A stretch of DNA of 64,000 nt, taken from contig QYRS01000003.1 of NCBI GenBank assembly GCA_006503535.1, positions 744,001 to 808,000 on the forward strand, given 5' to 3'. The DNA is from Arthrinium phaeospermum. Lineage: Eukaryota > Ascomycota > Sordariomycetes > Amphisphaeriales > Apiosporaceae. The notes under the pieces are model-generated. The model saw nothing but the letters and a program-made list of their open reading frames with translations. It did no database searches and was not told where the DNA came from. The translations under genes were made by a program, and so were the position numbers. This document shows, piece after piece, positions 25,384 through 36,275 of the stretch (position 1 is the stretch's first letter; each line of letters begins with the position of its first letter).

Positions 25384-26398
25384 ACACCGACCGGAGCGAG
25401 TCCGGTTCGAAAATTCTGCATATTTCATCTTCGCACAACTTTTTGCATTTCACCCAGCCTTGATCATTGCATATTATACCTCTACGGCGGCCAAATGTGT
25501 CATTTTGGATAGAAGCGATCTAAGGCTGTATCTGTTCTCTATTTCTCAATGGTTTCTTGTTCTCTTCTACGGAGCTACCGCGGCGGCTTGTACGACTCTT
25601 GACATGCTGATGATCACTTCTTTTCTCTTTCGGCTTCTTTTTTATAATTGCTGATGGGCAGTGGCCAAGTCCTTGATTAATATATACCACAAAAAGCGGA
25701 CAGGATTTTCAACCAACAACTGGGGTTGCGTGTTGTTGTACAGGTGCATTATGGAAGGTGGCAGGCTTTCTTTTTTTTTCTTTCCTCATGGAAGCCCTTT
25801 GCTGGGCCGAAGAACTGCGGACTCGTTTCCATCCCTGACGGACAAGACACATACAGCAGCTGGCTGATATGGAAACTCTGCACAAGCTCTGCGCAGTATG
25901 GCTGACGGAAACCACTGCTGGCTTGGACAGCAGCATGCTCAAGAAAGGGTCCGGGGTTATCTCATTTCCGCAGGCATTCGTTGCTATGCGTTGGATCTGT
26001 ACGCCTAGATTTCTTCGTTTTCTCTTCTCTCATGAGGGACACTGCGGGTGCAGGCGTGGGAGCCAAACATTGGTATGGGGGGGCAGGATACAGTCTGGCG
26101 ATGTTTAGGAAGTTTGGACTTTTGTCGACATAGCTGTTCTAGGAAGCAGCATGATATGGTCAAACTTCACTTTGGCTCAAACCGAATATACCCAGATTCG
26201 ACTCCTGTCTGACAAAGGGAAATGACGACATTGGCATTTCTCTGTACGCGCCCTGTAAAGTTATTTGCTTGCTTGATGTGTTATGCATGTGACAAAGGTG
26301 AACAAACGTGATTTTATTTCAACTCTCAGGGGGTATCTATAGTTGGGAGGGCAAATCTGTATATTCGGCGCCGCTCAGACATGCTATTCATCCATCCT
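25384..26398. other. Convergent intergenic region
   Basis: About 1 kb between the stop codons of the Sfl1-type gene and the next minus-strand gene, expected to hold both 3' UTRs. It has several T-rich tracts (for example near 25635 and 25770). No coding potential, RNA gene or repeat is evident. Confidence 0.45.
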
Positions 26399-27247
26399 TC
26401 AGTCATCGCTTGGCGGAGCAGTAGCGGCGGCGGCGCCCTTAGACTTCTTCTTGTTCTTCTTCTTCCGCTTCTTTTTCGACTGGGCCTCCGCGTCGGGATT
26501 GCTGCCGTCGACAGCTTTTTGCTGGTCTCCTGCTGCTGTTCCTATCTCTTTCTCGGGATCGTCGCCATCTGCTTCCTTGCCTTCTCCATTACTCTCGCCA
26601 GGGCTTTTCGCAACAACGGCGGCCGCCTCCTCCCCCTCGTCTTTCATGTCCGTATCCACGTCGCCGTCGCCATCGCCATTGGCCGTAGTAGTCCTCTCAA
26701 CAATAGCCGCAGCAGCAGGAGTAGTAGTAGTAGCAGTAGTGCCACCGTCCCTCCGCGCCCGCTTCTTCGCCCGCCCGACCCCGCTGCGCCCGGGCTCGTC
26801 GTCGCTGCTGGCGGCGTCCTCGCCGCGCATGCGCTGCGACCGCGCCTCCTCGGCCCGCCGCTTCTTGCCCATTATCCGCGTCGCCAGCTTGCGGTCCTCG
26901 CGCATCTTGGCCACCTGCTCGGCCGTCTTGCCGCTGCCGGGGCCGTGCAGGCCCACGCCCGCGTTGTCGTCGTCCATGGCGAGGCGGTCGAGGTCGGCTT
27001 CTTCGGCTTTGGCTTGGGCGAGGAGGGCGGCGGTTTTGGTGGCCGAGGTTGGCTTGGCGGCGCTTGGTTTGGAGGTGGTGGTGGGTTGTTGTTGCTGGGC
27101 GGCGCGCATTTGGGTGTGGGAGGCGGAGGTGGAGGAGAGTAGGAAATTCCGCGTCCGTGACGATGTTAGGAGTTCGATCGAGTTGAATGTGCTCTGGTAG
27201 TCGGGCGCCGGGTTGGCGCCCTTCTTCGTGGTGGTTGGGCCGGCCAT
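26399..27247 (-). CDS. Low-complexity, lysine-rich nuclear-type protein of unknown function
   Basis: A single exon of 282 aa from the ATG at 27247 (MAGPTTTKKGANPAPDY); the frame stays open slightly upstream but has no earlier ATG. The N-terminal 50 residues look conserved in character (STFNSIELLTSSRTRNFLL). Next come Gln/Thr/Ala-rich linkers, a central helical charged block (KTAEQVAKMREDRKLATRIMG, then KKRRAEEARSQRMRG), an acidic Asp/Gly/Glu region, and a strongly basic C-terminus (KKKRKKKNKKKSKG) that should act as a nuclear or nucleolar signal. It may belong to a small conserved eukaryotic family of unknown function, but I cannot name it safely. Coding sense is supported by the absence of stops and the organised charge pattern; the opposite strand is also open because of low complexity. 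Confidence 0.7.
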   Translation of the reverse strand: MAGPTTTKKGANPAPDYQSTFNSIELLTSSRTRNFLLSSTSASHTQMRAAQQQQPTTTSKPSAAKPTSATKTAALLAQAKAEEADLDRLAMDDDNAGVGLHGPGSGKTAEQVAKMREDRKLATRIMGKKRRAEEARSQRMRGEDAASSDDEPGRSGVGRAKKRARRDGGTTATTTTPAAAAIVERTTTANGDGDGDVDTDMKDEGEEAAAVVAKSPGESNGEGKEADGDDPEKEIGTAAGDQQKAVDGSNPDAEAQSKKKRKKKNKKKSKGAAAATAPPSDD

Positions 27248-28450
27248 CGTCGTCGCTGGCACCCGGTTGTGGTCTATGTCCTGCCTTTTGTCTATGACTT
27301 GGACTCTCGATATATTTATGACCTGTGGGTTTTTGGAGAGCAGGAGGTTATGGCAAGAATCAGGTCCTCTTTCGACGAGGGCGCGTATTATGCTTGCGCT
27401 GGGCTGGACTGCGAGGGATGTATGTGGTTAGATGCAAGATTCAACTGCTCTTGAATTTATCTGATAAGGCGGCTGCTGCCATAAAATTTTGGTGGGGCAT
27501 ATGCGCTACGCGGAGCTACACTCCACGCCTATCACCGTTAAGTCCCAGTGCTTGTTACACGTCTATACTTACACCATTGAGTCCAGGAGTTGTTGTCCAC
27601 TGCACGAAATGTTAATGTCATTTCAGACAAGTAAGCCATCTATCAATATGGATCTATCGTGAATTACGATGAATGTTAGGTACTTTTGGATTTCCGTGCC
27701 TTAATGAAATACGTCCTTTTAAGCGAAACGTATCGAGGGAACTCCCTCAATCACTGGGTAATGATCTGTATACGGAGCGATCATCCGTGACTGATATGGC
27801 TCAGCTCAACAGCCTCAGTCAATCGTTGTCCCTGATGGCCCCCTTCGATTTTAGGCAAGTCCGCGTGCTGTCCTAAAGACACTCGCGGCATATATCCCGA
27901 CCATTCCCCCTGGCCATCTGCCGACAGCATTACCCCTTTTAACTCGGGTTCTCCAGTAGTATCTACTATCTGCGCCGAGCGGTGTTATTCGGGCTGTTCT
28001 CTGTAACCGTGTCTTGATTCTTTGCCGTAGGAAAACCACCCTCTTGAGCTTACCTCCCTTTACCGCCACTGACAGCAAACTCAGCCATGGCATCACCAAA
28101 CTTTGAATGCTCTCTCGCCCAGACACTGCTGAAGCAAAGCGCCCCCAACCCGGGTTCATATGACGAATTGACATAGATCTCCCTTGACCGGGCTGGTGTA
28201 GCCTAGCGGTAGTATTGTTATTCATATTATACTTAAAGGCAAGAGGGTTCGATTCCTTCTGCGGTCACTCATTCTTATTTTTTCGCTTTTTGCCCTTTTC
28301 CCCCCTTTTTGGTCTTTTACTCCCCACTCCTTTCCCACCACCCGATCACCTACTTATTTTGAGACTATTATCCTCGGCCATCGGAGCTATAGGTATGCAC
28401 ATCAACATTTTCTCATTTTCATACATCGTTGACGAGAAAGAACCAAACGA
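27248..28450. other. Intergenic region with a tRNA-like element
   Basis: About 1.2 kb between the 5' end of the lysine-rich protein gene and the 3' end of the P450 gene. Apart from the tRNA-like element near 28186-28267, listed separately, I see no gene or repeat. Confidence 0.45.
28186..28267 (+). other. tRNA-like Pol III element (degenerate tRNA or SINE head)
   Basis: An A-box matching TRGYNNARNNG (TAGCCTAGCGG) lies at 28199-28209 and a perfect B-box (GGTTCGATTCC) at 28246-28256, 36 nt apart as in tRNA genes. The B-box sits in a good T-arm: GAGGG pairs with CCTTC around a TTCGATT loop. The ends pair (GACCG at 28186 with CGGTC at 28262-28266), followed by a discriminator-like A and a T6 tract at 28277-28282 that could terminate Pol III. 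However, the D-stem and anticodon stem do not pair properly and the element is about 9 nt too long, so I cannot assign an amino acid. It could be a decayed tRNA, a tRNA-derived SINE head or another Pol III transcript. Confidence 0.4.
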
Positions 28451-30385
28451 TCACGCCTCAGCAGGCTCCTGATCCCTCCACACAAGCCCCTCCGGCACCG
28501 TCTTCCACTGCATCTCCCCATCCAACAACCCCTTAACCGCCTCCCACTCCTCGCGCACCCGCCGCGCCCTCGCCTCGCTGCGGGGCGTGATGACGGCCCC
28601 GAACGGCCGGGGCATAACAAATAGCCCCTCGGTGAGGTCGGCCATGTCCGGCACCACCTCCTCGCCCGTCCGCTCGTCGACGGGCCGCCGGAAGTCGAAC
28701 GCCCAGAGCAGCCGCGACACGGCCAGGAACAGCGACCGGTCCGCGATGTGCATGCCCTGGCAGAGCCGGCGGCCCGCGCCGAAGACGAAGTGGTCCCGCT
28801 GCGTCGCGTCCGTGTTCTTGGCCGCCTCGGCCGAGGTCTGCGGGTCGTTCGCCCAGCGCGTCGGGTCGAAGCGGGTCGGGTCCGGGTGGCGGTTGGGGTC
28901 GTGGGCCACGGCCCTGTGGTACTGGAGTGTCAGCGATTTTAAGTCGCAAGAGGTAAGTAGGCGATACAGGCGATCTCTTACCAGACATTCCAAATCACCC
29001 CCGCGCCCTTGGGGATCTTGTACCCCATGTACTCGTCGTCGCGGATGACGGCATGGGGCACGCCGAGCAGGTCGGTCGGCATCCAGCGCATCGACTCCTT
29101 CATGCAGCCGCGGACGTAGGGCATGTCGGGCAGGTCGTTGAGGTCGGGCAGGCGGTCCGTGCCGCAGACGCGATCGATCTCCTCCTGCGCCGCGGCCACG
29201 ACCTCGGGGAAGATCATGAGGGCCTGGACGAAGCCGATCAGCGTCGCGGCCGTCGTGTCGGAGCCCGCCTCGAGGAGGCTGCCACTGCTGTAGCCGGCGA
29301 TGCCGTCGGAGAACCCGAGCTTTTCCTGCGCGAGGACGAGCTCGGCGCAGAAAGAGGGCTTTGTGGGGAGATGGTTAGTTCAATGGAAGAAAACAAAGGG
29401 GGGAAACCACAGGTTCGCATCCCATACCTTGGCTGTGCCTTCTTGGACCCGCTTCTTCGTGTCCAAGTAGTGGCCGACAAAGAGGTCGTACTCCTGCTTG
29501 TGCAATTCTCGTGCGTAGCGGCGTATGGGCAGCAAGAAGTCGGGCAAGTTACGGAGCACAGGGAACCCGTCGAGCAGGGCCGCCACCGGGGACCGAAAGA
29601 CTTCGCTGAATCTCTCGAAGTTCTTTCATTCCGCCGTCTCATGTCAGTAATTCTGATACCCAGCTCGACTGAGAAGACATGGTAGGTTACTTACATGATA
29701 CAGTCTCTTCAGCTTCGGGTCGTCGATGCTCGTGGTCCGGAAGCCGAAGACCATCTGCGTGGTCAGCGAGTTGGTGTAGCGCTTGATGTGGTTGGCGAAC
29801 GAGCCCGGGTCGTCGAGGAAGCCGACCAGCATCGCCTTGTTCTCGAGGTCCTGGTACGGGACATAGGCCCGGGCGGCCTTGATGTTGAGGCCGTTGTGCA
29901 TCAGTCCGCGGATGGCGCGCCAGGTCTCGCCGTACTTCTGTTTTTTCCCGCCAATTTTTTCGTCAGTCTATCCAGGTATAGGACGGAAGGGGGAAAAAGG
30001 CCGGATTTCAAGCCCGCTTCTCTCTTACCATAAGCAAGACCCTGAAACCGCCGCTCACGACGTTGCCCAGATACATGTCAGGCCGCGACGAGTAGATGGA
30101 GCTCCGCTTGTCCAACAGGTCCTTGATGGCCTGGTCCGACGACAGGACGATCAGGACCTGGGTGCCGAGAATGAGCGAGTAGATGGGGCCGTACTCCTCG
30201 GCCCATTTCTGGAACTGCAGGTGGCTCTTCTCCTTGGGGATCAGGTGGATGTTCCCGATCAGCGGGAGCGTCGGGGGCCCGGGAGGGTAGCCGGCCGGTC
30301 TGCGGCCGATCTTGCTGAGGCGGTAGACGGCGACGATGAGCACGGAGGCAGCAAAGGCTACATAGTAAACCGCTGAGACCGCCAT
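28451..30385 (-). CDS. Cytochrome P450 monooxygenase
   Basis: Exons 30385-30029, 29937-29695, 29622-29428, 29358-28982 and 28913-28451 (minus) give 544 aa; four introns of 68-91 nt join in frame. The N-terminus is a membrane anchor (VYYVAFAASVLIVAVYRL) followed by the proline hinge YPPGPPTLPLIGN, so it should sit on the ER. The I-helix AGSDTT is at 296-301, the ExxR motif (KESMRW) has E353 and R356, and the heme loop FGAGRRLCQG carries the ligand Cys442. PERF-type residues (DPTRFDPTRW) precede it. The form resembles fungal P450s annotated as O-methylsterigmatocystin oxidoreductase-like, but those names rarely reflect substrate. No polyketide synthase, NRPS, terpene cyclase or dedicated regulator is adjacent, so substrate remains unknown. 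It is followed on the same strand by a phytase-like gene and a carboxylesterase. Confidence 0.93.
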
Positions 30386-31056
30386 GTTGCTCTCACTCTG
30401 GTCTGGATCCTCTCAGACTAACTGACAGATGAGCAACATAAGTCAGAGAGATGATTCCGAGCCTGCTTCTATTTAGCTTTAGGGCGTAGGTTTATATACA
30501 TGACTTTCATAATCATTTATCTGTGGGCAACGATATAGAACAGAACATGAACATACCGTCACGTCACATTCGCCAACCCTCCCGCTAACGCTGTCAGACG
30601 GCCGTTCTTCATACACCGATTGGCCCGCCACGGAACCACGCCGTGCTCATGCATATCAGAGTGCCATCTTGGCGAGTTGATGACCCACGGATGAGGGGTA
30701 AAGAAGTTTGGGTGCGGAGCAGGGAAGATGCAAACACCAACAAAAGGGGCAGGAAAAGGCGATCCCCAAGAAGAGTCGAACCGAGAAGTCGGAAGTCGGC
30801 TCCTGCCTGGGTCCAGAGGTCTGGGTCTGGGTCTCGCGCTTTCACATGTCGCCCGATTCAACGTCGACTCGGCTCGGCGCCCAGTCTCCCGGGAACGGAT
30901 GTGTTTCAGCCGCTCTATGATTTACTATATAAAAAGCCAACTCTAATATGGCGCCCGTGTTTGATGTAATGCTATCTAGAAAGTCTTATACGGTCACAAT
31001 GCCTCCAACTGAGGCGTACATAAAACCAACCACATACCCCGTCACGAGACCCCTCT
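30386..31056. other. Intergenic region (P450 promoter side)
   Basis: About 670 bp between the P450 start and the stop of the phytase-like gene, both on the minus strand. It should carry the P450 promoter and the neighbour's 3' UTR. The sequence near 30410-30560 is AT-rich; no gene or repeat is visible. Confidence 0.4.
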
Positions 31057-32958
31057 TCACTTTGGAATGCTGACCCTGAACACCAAGGCTTGGCTATCCA
31101 AGTCGTTCCCGCTCGAGTCGGCGTAGCGAAACGCTCCCCCGTTGAGGCGTCCGTGCTGAGTGATGAAGTCATTGTCGCTCAGACTGAAGAGGAAGAAGTC
31201 ACCATCGTCGTCCGGTTTCCCGGGGTTCACGGGGACCATGGCGATGGACTCCCACTTCTCGTTCTTGGCAATAAAGTCAGTTCGGCACGGTAAGCGGGGG
31301 AAGAGGGAAAAGCATGGAGAGAGACTTCATGGAAAGAGGCATAATGAAGAAAGAGAGAGACGTAGAGAGGGAAGAGAGGCATGCAAACTCACCAACAGCC
31401 CAGCATCCGCCTCCCCGCCGTTATGCAGCCCAAACCGCCCCAGCTGCGCATTCACATTAAAGTCCAACCACCCGCAGTACGTAGCCGCCGTGACCCCGTC
31501 CTCCAACTTACCCTTCTTCCTCGACGCCGCGGCGCAGCCCGCGCAGTCGTAGTCCTTCTCAGCAGCCTTGAGGTCCGTAGCCCCGTCCAAATCCACGACG
31601 TCGATCTGCCGGTAAACAGACTCCGTCGAGTCCTTCGCGCCGCGGCCGGCATTGCTGTCGCGCGCCAAGACGAGGAACTGCCCATTGGGCAGGGCGTGCA
31701 TCTCCGACTGCGCCGCGGCCTTGGGGTTCTTGGACGGCTTGGTGGTCGTCGGGTCCACGTACAGCGGCAGCGGCACGATGTAGGACGCCGCGTAGACGGG
31801 TTGGAGGGGATCGCTCACGTCGTATTTCAGGAGCCTGGTGTGGCGGCTCGTCTGCTTCGCGAGGCCGCCCTCCTGGACCGTCGCGGACTGGAGCAGTGTC
31901 CAGAGCGTGCGGCCGTCGTCGGACACGCTCAGGCCCTCGAAGCCGTGGTTGTTGTCGCGGCCCGCGTCCGGGTCCTCCGGGTCCGGCAGGGGCCCCGTCG
32001 TGCCGCCGAGGTAGTGCGGCGGGTTGGCCGACGAGAAGGACTCGGCGTCGTTGCGGGTGGGGATCAGGGCGTCGGGGGGCCGGATTGCTGCCAGCATCTT
32101 GCCCGTGGGGTCAAAGTGATCTTGGGGGCAGTCAGTCATGATCAGCAAGAAAATTTACGATGATTATCCCTGTGCTTGGACTGACTTACAGACGTATGGT
32201 CCATATTCATCCGACACCCAAAAAGACCCGTCTTCGTTCACGTACAGCCCCTCGCAATCGACGGCCACGCGCCGCCCGCCGGGCCCTTCGCCGCCGAAGC
32301 CGTCGCCCGTGTACGTGGCCACGGGCAGGTCCGGAAACCCCGCATACGACAAGTGCCCCGTGGCGTCCGCGTCGAGCCCTGTGCAGGGCGTGCCATCCGG
32401 GCTCGAGAACCCGACCGAGTCCTCGTACCGCAACTGCAGGTTGGGCCCCGAGGGCTGCTCGACACTGGCGTTGGGGGCCGGGGTGAACAAGATGCTGAAC
32501 TTGTGGACGCGGGGTTGGAAGGTCAGTGTGCCCTCCGTGTTCCTGGGAGAAAAGAAACAATCAGCACCTTTCCCATCTTCGGGGGGTCACCCGAAAAGAA
32601 AAGGGGTGGAAAAGAGAAGAACATCTTACCACCCGCGATCCGGCAGAGACCACAGCGTCCCCGTATAACTCCCGTTGTCAAGCCTCGTCCACTGCGCCTG
32701 GTCCATGTGTATAGCGCTGCCGAGGCCGCCGAGGGTATCGCCGAACCTATCCACGGCGTCGGAGACGACGAGGCCGAAGCCGGCGAGCTCGTGGTAGACG
32801 TAAGCTTTTCCCGCGCACGTTGTCGCATTGACCGCCTCTGCCGACGTCGTCATGAAAGAAGTAGTGTCGTTGTCGGACGTATCCAAGGCCCGGCCGACTG
32901 CTGCCGTGGCGGTGGCCAGGAGGACGAAGAGAACGCCGAAAAGGGAGGAAAGCGCCAT
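31057..32958 (-). CDS. Secreted phytase-like (esterase-like) protein
   Basis: Exons 32958-32630, 32542-32190, 32120-31393 and 31263-31057 (minus) give 538 aa. A signal peptide is clear (MALSSLFGVLFVLLATATAA), and several N-x-S/T sites suggest a glycosylated extracellular or wall protein. The body fits the fungal 'esterase-like activity of phytase' beta-propeller family: ELAGFGLVVSDAVDRFG, WSLPDRGWNTEGT, DCEGLYVNEDGSFWVSDEYGPYVYHFD, GFEGLSVSDDGRTLW, LPNGQFLVLARDSN, NEKWESIAMVPV. The exon joins restore DEYGPYVYHFDPTG exactly. Members are related to bacterial phytase-type propellers, but phosphatase activity of the fungal group is uncertain. Intron 3 is 129 nt; its join (AGLL to NEKWE) is the least certain. 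The next gene upstream is a membrane carboxylesterase on the same strand. Confidence 0.88.
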
Positions 32959-33847
32959 GGTTACAGTAAGCAGCCTCAAAGCGTCGTCGGTCGATAGAAA
33001 CAGGTCGGCGAGTAAGGAGCAAAGGTTTGAAAACAAGAAAAACACAGAAACAGAAACAGAAACAGCTGGCTTCTATATATCCATCCGATCTCCTGCAGTA
33101 GCTCTCCCAGCTAGCAACGGGAGGACCTACTTCCCTTCTTTCCCGGATGTGGGTGTGTGAACATGGGATGGTGGTGACATACCCAAGTACAGTACACGCT
33201 CTCTCATGACTGGTCAATCGCGCCACCCTCCATCACGGCCAGAATAGGAAACTACCACGATCGGGCGGGCGGCTGATGTCGATCACCGCGGTATTAATCG
33301 CTCGCTGCCCACTGCTTGGAGAGAGGAGCAATAATAATCCCCGCAATCCTACGTCCATGCATGCGCTATATAGGTATGCATGAAACAAAACCTATCAACT
33401 GGTATTTTATGACAGGAGATCGAAGAGTGCATTCACTTATTCTCACACACATAGCAAAATCTCAAGAAGGAGCAATAAACTTGTCGTAAGTCGAAACCCA
33501 ACAAAGGGGTTCGAGTGTCTCTTATTCCATGTACATTGAACCCTGTAGCCCCTTGAAGAGAGAGGATCCAGGGTCCCGCATAACGTCATGTCGTCCTATG
33601 CGTACTATATAATATGCTTCTAGTAGATACGATTGATCACTGGTAGATGTCGAATTCCTGATATCTTTCCCACGCCAAAAAGCAGCACTTTCCTTTCTCG
33701 AAAGTGAACGCCTCCAACGCCAAACATGCATGCATCAAGCGATGCGAATGCTCTCCCCTCCAAAACGCCGGTAATTCAAAATAGCACAATATATTTACAT
33801 TATCCTTAAGACGGAGCAAAATTCGCGTGGCTTGCCCGTCTTGCCCT
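32959..33847. other. Intergenic region upstream of the phytase-like gene
   Basis: About 890 bp between two minus-strand genes. A CAGAAA hexamer repeat lies at about 33046-33066 in the presumed leader of the phytase-like gene. The rest is AT-rich and should hold its promoter and the 3' UTR of the carboxylesterase. No gene seen. Confidence 0.4.
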
Positions 33848-36275
33848 TTAGGACAGCGTCGCCTTCCCGCTACTAGCCTTGGTGTCAGCTTTGACGCCGG
33901 CCGGGTGGGCAAGGCTGCCGTTGCCATAGCCCTCACTGTAGATGACTCTGTCCCACCAGAATTGGCACGTCGTCTTCTGGCGCTGAGTCATCTCCGTCAT
34001 TTGTTCGGGCACACCCGGATTGCCGCGGCCGAGGCTCCCCATACGTTCATTGTTGCCCTGCCCGAACAGTGCCATCTGTCCCTTTTCGGCGGACTGCGAG
34101 AACGGGTCGACGAATGGCGCCCACGTCATGTTCCCCTTAACGTCTCCGGCGTTCATATTGGACGCAGGGTTGGGATCGCCAAATGCGGCGAACCGGGTCC
34201 AGTATGCATTCATGGCATTGGCCGTCTGGTTGAGACCCTTGTAATTTTTGATGGCAGTCATGTCGTGCGCAACAATTGGCGCTTCATCTCCGTGGTCCGC
34301 GCCCCCATAAGCCGCTGACCGAGCTGCGAAGTGATAGACGTAAACTGGTGCCTTGGGAGTTGCAGTAGATGCAAGGGTTGCCTGCTGTAAGACAGGGCAG
34401 ATGTACGCGTAATGAGCGTATGCATCGTCTAAACGCCAGAATTGTGTACCAAAGCCTTTAGGGAGCGCCAGAGTGTATAGGCTTCGGCCCTCTGTTGTGT
34501 TAATGTTGGGATAGAGCTCGTCCATCAGTTTGACCGAAGTTTCGTTGAGGGCTGGTATCAATCCCGTCATCAGGGTGTTCAAGGCGCTGATATTAGACGA
34601 TGTTGTGGGAACAAATATGGCGCCTTCATTGGTATCGAAGCCAGTAAGAATCGGGATCCGCAGCACGTTGCCCTTTGCCCACGATTCGCGGGGCAGATCG
34701 GGAACGACACCGCCAGGCCCATCGATCGCGGGCTGGAATGGCCATTGCAAAGTTCTCCAATATTTACCGACGAGAACATTGTTAGCGTTGATGACCGTCG
34801 AAGCGGGCAAAGCTCGAAGCTTAGCAAAGATCTGGTCGTCAGGGACGCCTTCGAGACCACACTTCTGAATAAACTCCTTGTATTGCTTCTCATGAAGTGG
34901 GTGGGTGGGGTTGAAGACCGCGCGCGCTAATGCACCGCCGGACTCCATGATGGCCTTTTGGAACGGAGGAGGATCCTGAGTCAGTTTATTTGCTGGGGCA
35001 TACGAGATCAGCTGGTGTCCGATCGAGTGGGCTCCAGCGCTCAGTCCCATGATTGTGACATTATCGGGGTCGCCTCCGAAGCTGGCCACGTTCTTTCGAA
35101 CCCAATTGAACAGGAACTGCTGATCCTTGAGCCCCAGGTTCATCAGGCCGTGCTTTAGCGTCACGCCGCTAGGGAGGAAACCAAGCGCTCCGACCCTGTA
35201 ATTGAAGTTGATGCCAATGATGGGCATCTCGGACCAGCTGACGAAGCTGGCCATGTTGCGCTCCTTGGCTGAGCCCGAGACGAAGCCTCCTCCATGCACG
35301 TAAACCACTACTGGGAGCTTTGTGTCATTTCCGCCGATCTTGGCCATGTCTTCCGTCTGTGCTGCCCCATCGCTGGCGTAATGTGGGCGGTAGATGTTCA
35401 AGTTCAAGCAGTCTTCGTCTTGGTCGCTGTTTCTGCCAGACCTCTGCGGGCAGTCGAACCCAAAGTTCACCGCGCGGTACTCGGTATCAGGCTTCCGATC
35501 AGTCAGCGCCTGAGGGGGTTTGAAGCGGTTCTCACCCGCTGTGGACTGGGCGTAAGGGATGCCGCGGAACGCCTGGATTGACCGCGGGTACAACTTCGAC
35601 GATGGTGTGATTTCGCCAATGAAAGTTCCTTGCTCTGTTCGAACATTTACGGTTTCCTTGAAGACATAGAGTTAGCATGACTGAAGCTACGCCATTGGAG
35701 GGGCTGGTGACGCGGGTAACGGGGAGGAGCCGAAGCATCCAAAACGTCAGATGGATGTGGCAGGGCTGAGACATGACAGCAGCCTGCCTCTGCGGTTGGG
35801 CGAAGGGTAGAGGAAGCTTTGGGGCTCTGAGACACTTAAGTCTGAACCTTCGGCAAAGCAGGGCCCGAATTTGGGACGAATGGCCGGGATAACATTTGTC
35901 ATGATAAGGCTAGCGGGAGGGACGGGATCTTCATACCTTACTAAGGGGAGGAGAGAGATGGCCGGTCTTGTACAATGCCACTATCAACACCACCAATGCA
36001 ATGCCTCCAAGCACTGCGGCCGCAATGGCGAGACGGATGGCGCGGCCTGGCGATGAACTGGTAACGCGCCGATAGCCCGAGTACCGCGACCACCACGGGA
36101 GCTTCTTGGCGGCCATATTGTCGTTCTTGTCGCTGTCGGTGGCCCGATGGCCCTCGACGTCGGAGAGACTGTGATTGCTGCTACTGCTGTCGGCGGTGAC
36201 TGCAACCCGAATGGAATCTCGTTTACATGCTTTGGGCGGCAGGGTGGGAAGCTTTTCGTTAAATTGCGGAAACAT
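33848..36275 (-). CDS. Membrane-anchored type-B carboxylesterase (cholinesterase family)
   Basis: Exons 36275-35937 and 35656-33848 (minus) give 715 aa. The alpha/beta-hydrolase carries HGGG (oxyanion hole, from H234), the nucleophile elbow GLSAG (Ser319), the acid in GFDTNEG (Glu457) and His568 in GADHGDE, plus the family signature EDCLNLNIYRP. All catalytic residues are present. Exon 1 codes a 79-residue Ser- and charge-rich cytoplasmic tail and one transmembrane helix (about 80-101, LAIAAAVLGGIALVVLIVAL), preceded by Arg/Lys, which predicts a type II protein with the enzyme in the lumen or outside. The substrate cannot be read from sequence; most fungal members cleave carboxyl esters of unknown origin. 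The intron is 280 nt, several times the usual length here, so an extra small exon is possible. Confidence 0.88.

Noticed and set aside
26343..27200. Long plus-strand frames opposite the lysine-rich protein gene
   Set aside because: They are Ser/Ala/Leu-rich mirrors of low-complexity codons with no motifs; the minus-strand reading has an organised charge pattern and a basic nuclear-signal tail.
30008..36000. A secondary-metabolite gene cluster
   Set aside because: No polyketide synthase, NRPS, terpene cyclase, transporter or pathway regulator accompanies the P450.
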